A program made the translations under genes and the position numbers. Below the pieces are notes generated by a model. The model saw nothing but the letters and a program-made list of their open reading frames with translations. It did not search any database and was not told the origin of the DNA. DNA of 5,531 nt from an uncultured beta proteobacterium (GTDB lineage: Bacteria; Pseudomonadota; Gammaproteobacteria; Burkholderiales; Burkholderiaceae), in assembly GCA_903909925.1 (NCBI GenBank), contig CAIVXR010000047.1, forward strand, positions 1 through 5,531, given 5' to 3'. Positions 5,058-5,531 of the stretch are shown here, piece after piece. Positions within the stretch are counted from its first letter, which is position 1. Each line of letters opens with the position of its first letter.

Positions 5058-5531
5058 TTAGATAACGATAGTTTGTGGCGCACCTTGAGGACGCTCTACC
5101 ACCTCGCCAACAGTCCAAGCTTTTAAGCCTTGTGTGCTCAATGATTTGATTGCAGTATCCGCTTGAGCTGGGGCAACAATCACCACCATACCAATACCGC
5201 AGTTAAACACACGAACCATTTCTGCATCAGCAACGCCACCCTTCATTTGTAACCAACGGAAGAGTTCTGGCATCTGCCAGCTATCGCGATGTAAGACTGC
5301 CTGAGTATTTTCTGGCAGAACGCGAGGCACGTTATCGACCAAACCACCACCAGTGATGTGCGCCATTCCCTTAACGTCAATTTCAGAAATCAGCTTTAAA
5401 AGAGGTTTCACGTAAATCTCAGTTGGTGTCATCACAACATCCCCAAGCGGTCGACCACCTAAATCATCACTTGGCTTTGCACCAGCACGCTCAATAATTT
5501 TGCGCACCAAGGAATAGCCGTTCGAGTGTGC
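5058..5531 (-). CDS. purM: Phosphoribosylformylglycinamidine cyclo-ligase, C-terminal part (gene runs off the right edge)
   Basis: PurM (AIR synthetase) closes the imidazole ring in de novo purine synthesis: FGAM plus ATP gives AIR, ADP and phosphate. Only the last 157 codons are in the window, somewhat under half of the usual 345-350 residues; the remainder lies beyond base 5531. Recognisable blocks, in protein order, are HSNGYSLVRKII at the window edge, PTEIYVKPLL, MAHITGGGLVDNVPRVLP, RDSWQMPELFRWLQ and FNCGIGMVVIV. A TTG at 5508-5510 is an internal leucine of the HSNGYSL motif, not the start. The gene converges on miaA, with 12 bp between the two stop codons. No frameshift or missing motif is visible in the part present. 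Confidence 0.96.
   Translation of the reverse strand, partial: AHSNGYSLVRKIIERAGAKPSDDLGGRPLGDVVMTPTEIYVKPLLKLISEIDVKGMAHITGGGLVDNVPRVLPENTQAVLHRDSWQMPELFRWLQMKGGVADAEMVRVFNCGIGMVVIVAPAQADTAIKSLSTQGLKAWTVGEVVERPQGAPQTIVI

Overview
The window reads as an ordinary chromosomal housekeeping segment from a betaproteobacterium of the order Burkholderiales. The moderate, slightly AT-leaning base composition and the neighbour set DUF3579 / rpsT / murJ / SirB1-family gene suggest a Polynucleobacter-like freshwater genome. That assignment comes from family recognition, not a search. No mobile element, CRISPR array, tRNA, rRNA, prophage or clear sign of horizontal transfer is visible. Coding density is very high: the longest gap between genes is about 150 bp.

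Layout from left to right. Bases 1-110 hold no gene I can identify, only a possible promoter. A short DUF3579 gene (+, 111-419) follows, with an apparent TTG start. It converges on rpsT (-, 499-765), and the gap holds tandem hairpins, the second being a textbook intrinsic terminator for rpsT. rpsT and murJ (+, 917-2470) diverge from a 151-bp intergenic region with a plausible rpsT promoter and a 9-bp direct repeat. murJ and a SirB1-family gene (+, 2476-3318) are 5 bp apart and probably co-transcribed. They converge on a DedA-family membrane protein gene (-, 3338-3982). dedA and miaA (+, about 4041-5045) diverge from a 58-bp gap carrying a strong consensus-like promoter for miaA. miaA converges on purM (-, 5058 to beyond the right edge), of which only the C-terminal part is present.

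Functionally the genes cover envelope biogenesis (MurJ exports lipid II; DedA proteins are implicated in undecaprenyl-phosphate recycling), translation (ribosomal protein S20; MiaA tRNA isopentenylation), purine synthesis (PurM) and two poorly understood conserved families (DUF3579, SirB1). I found no convincing undescribed system. The points most worth a second look are the miaA start, which conflicts with its own promoter; the SirB1 protein, which has a transglutaminase-like core but no cysteine at all; the repeated element in the predicted rpsT leader; and perfect inverted repeats at all three convergent gene junctions.
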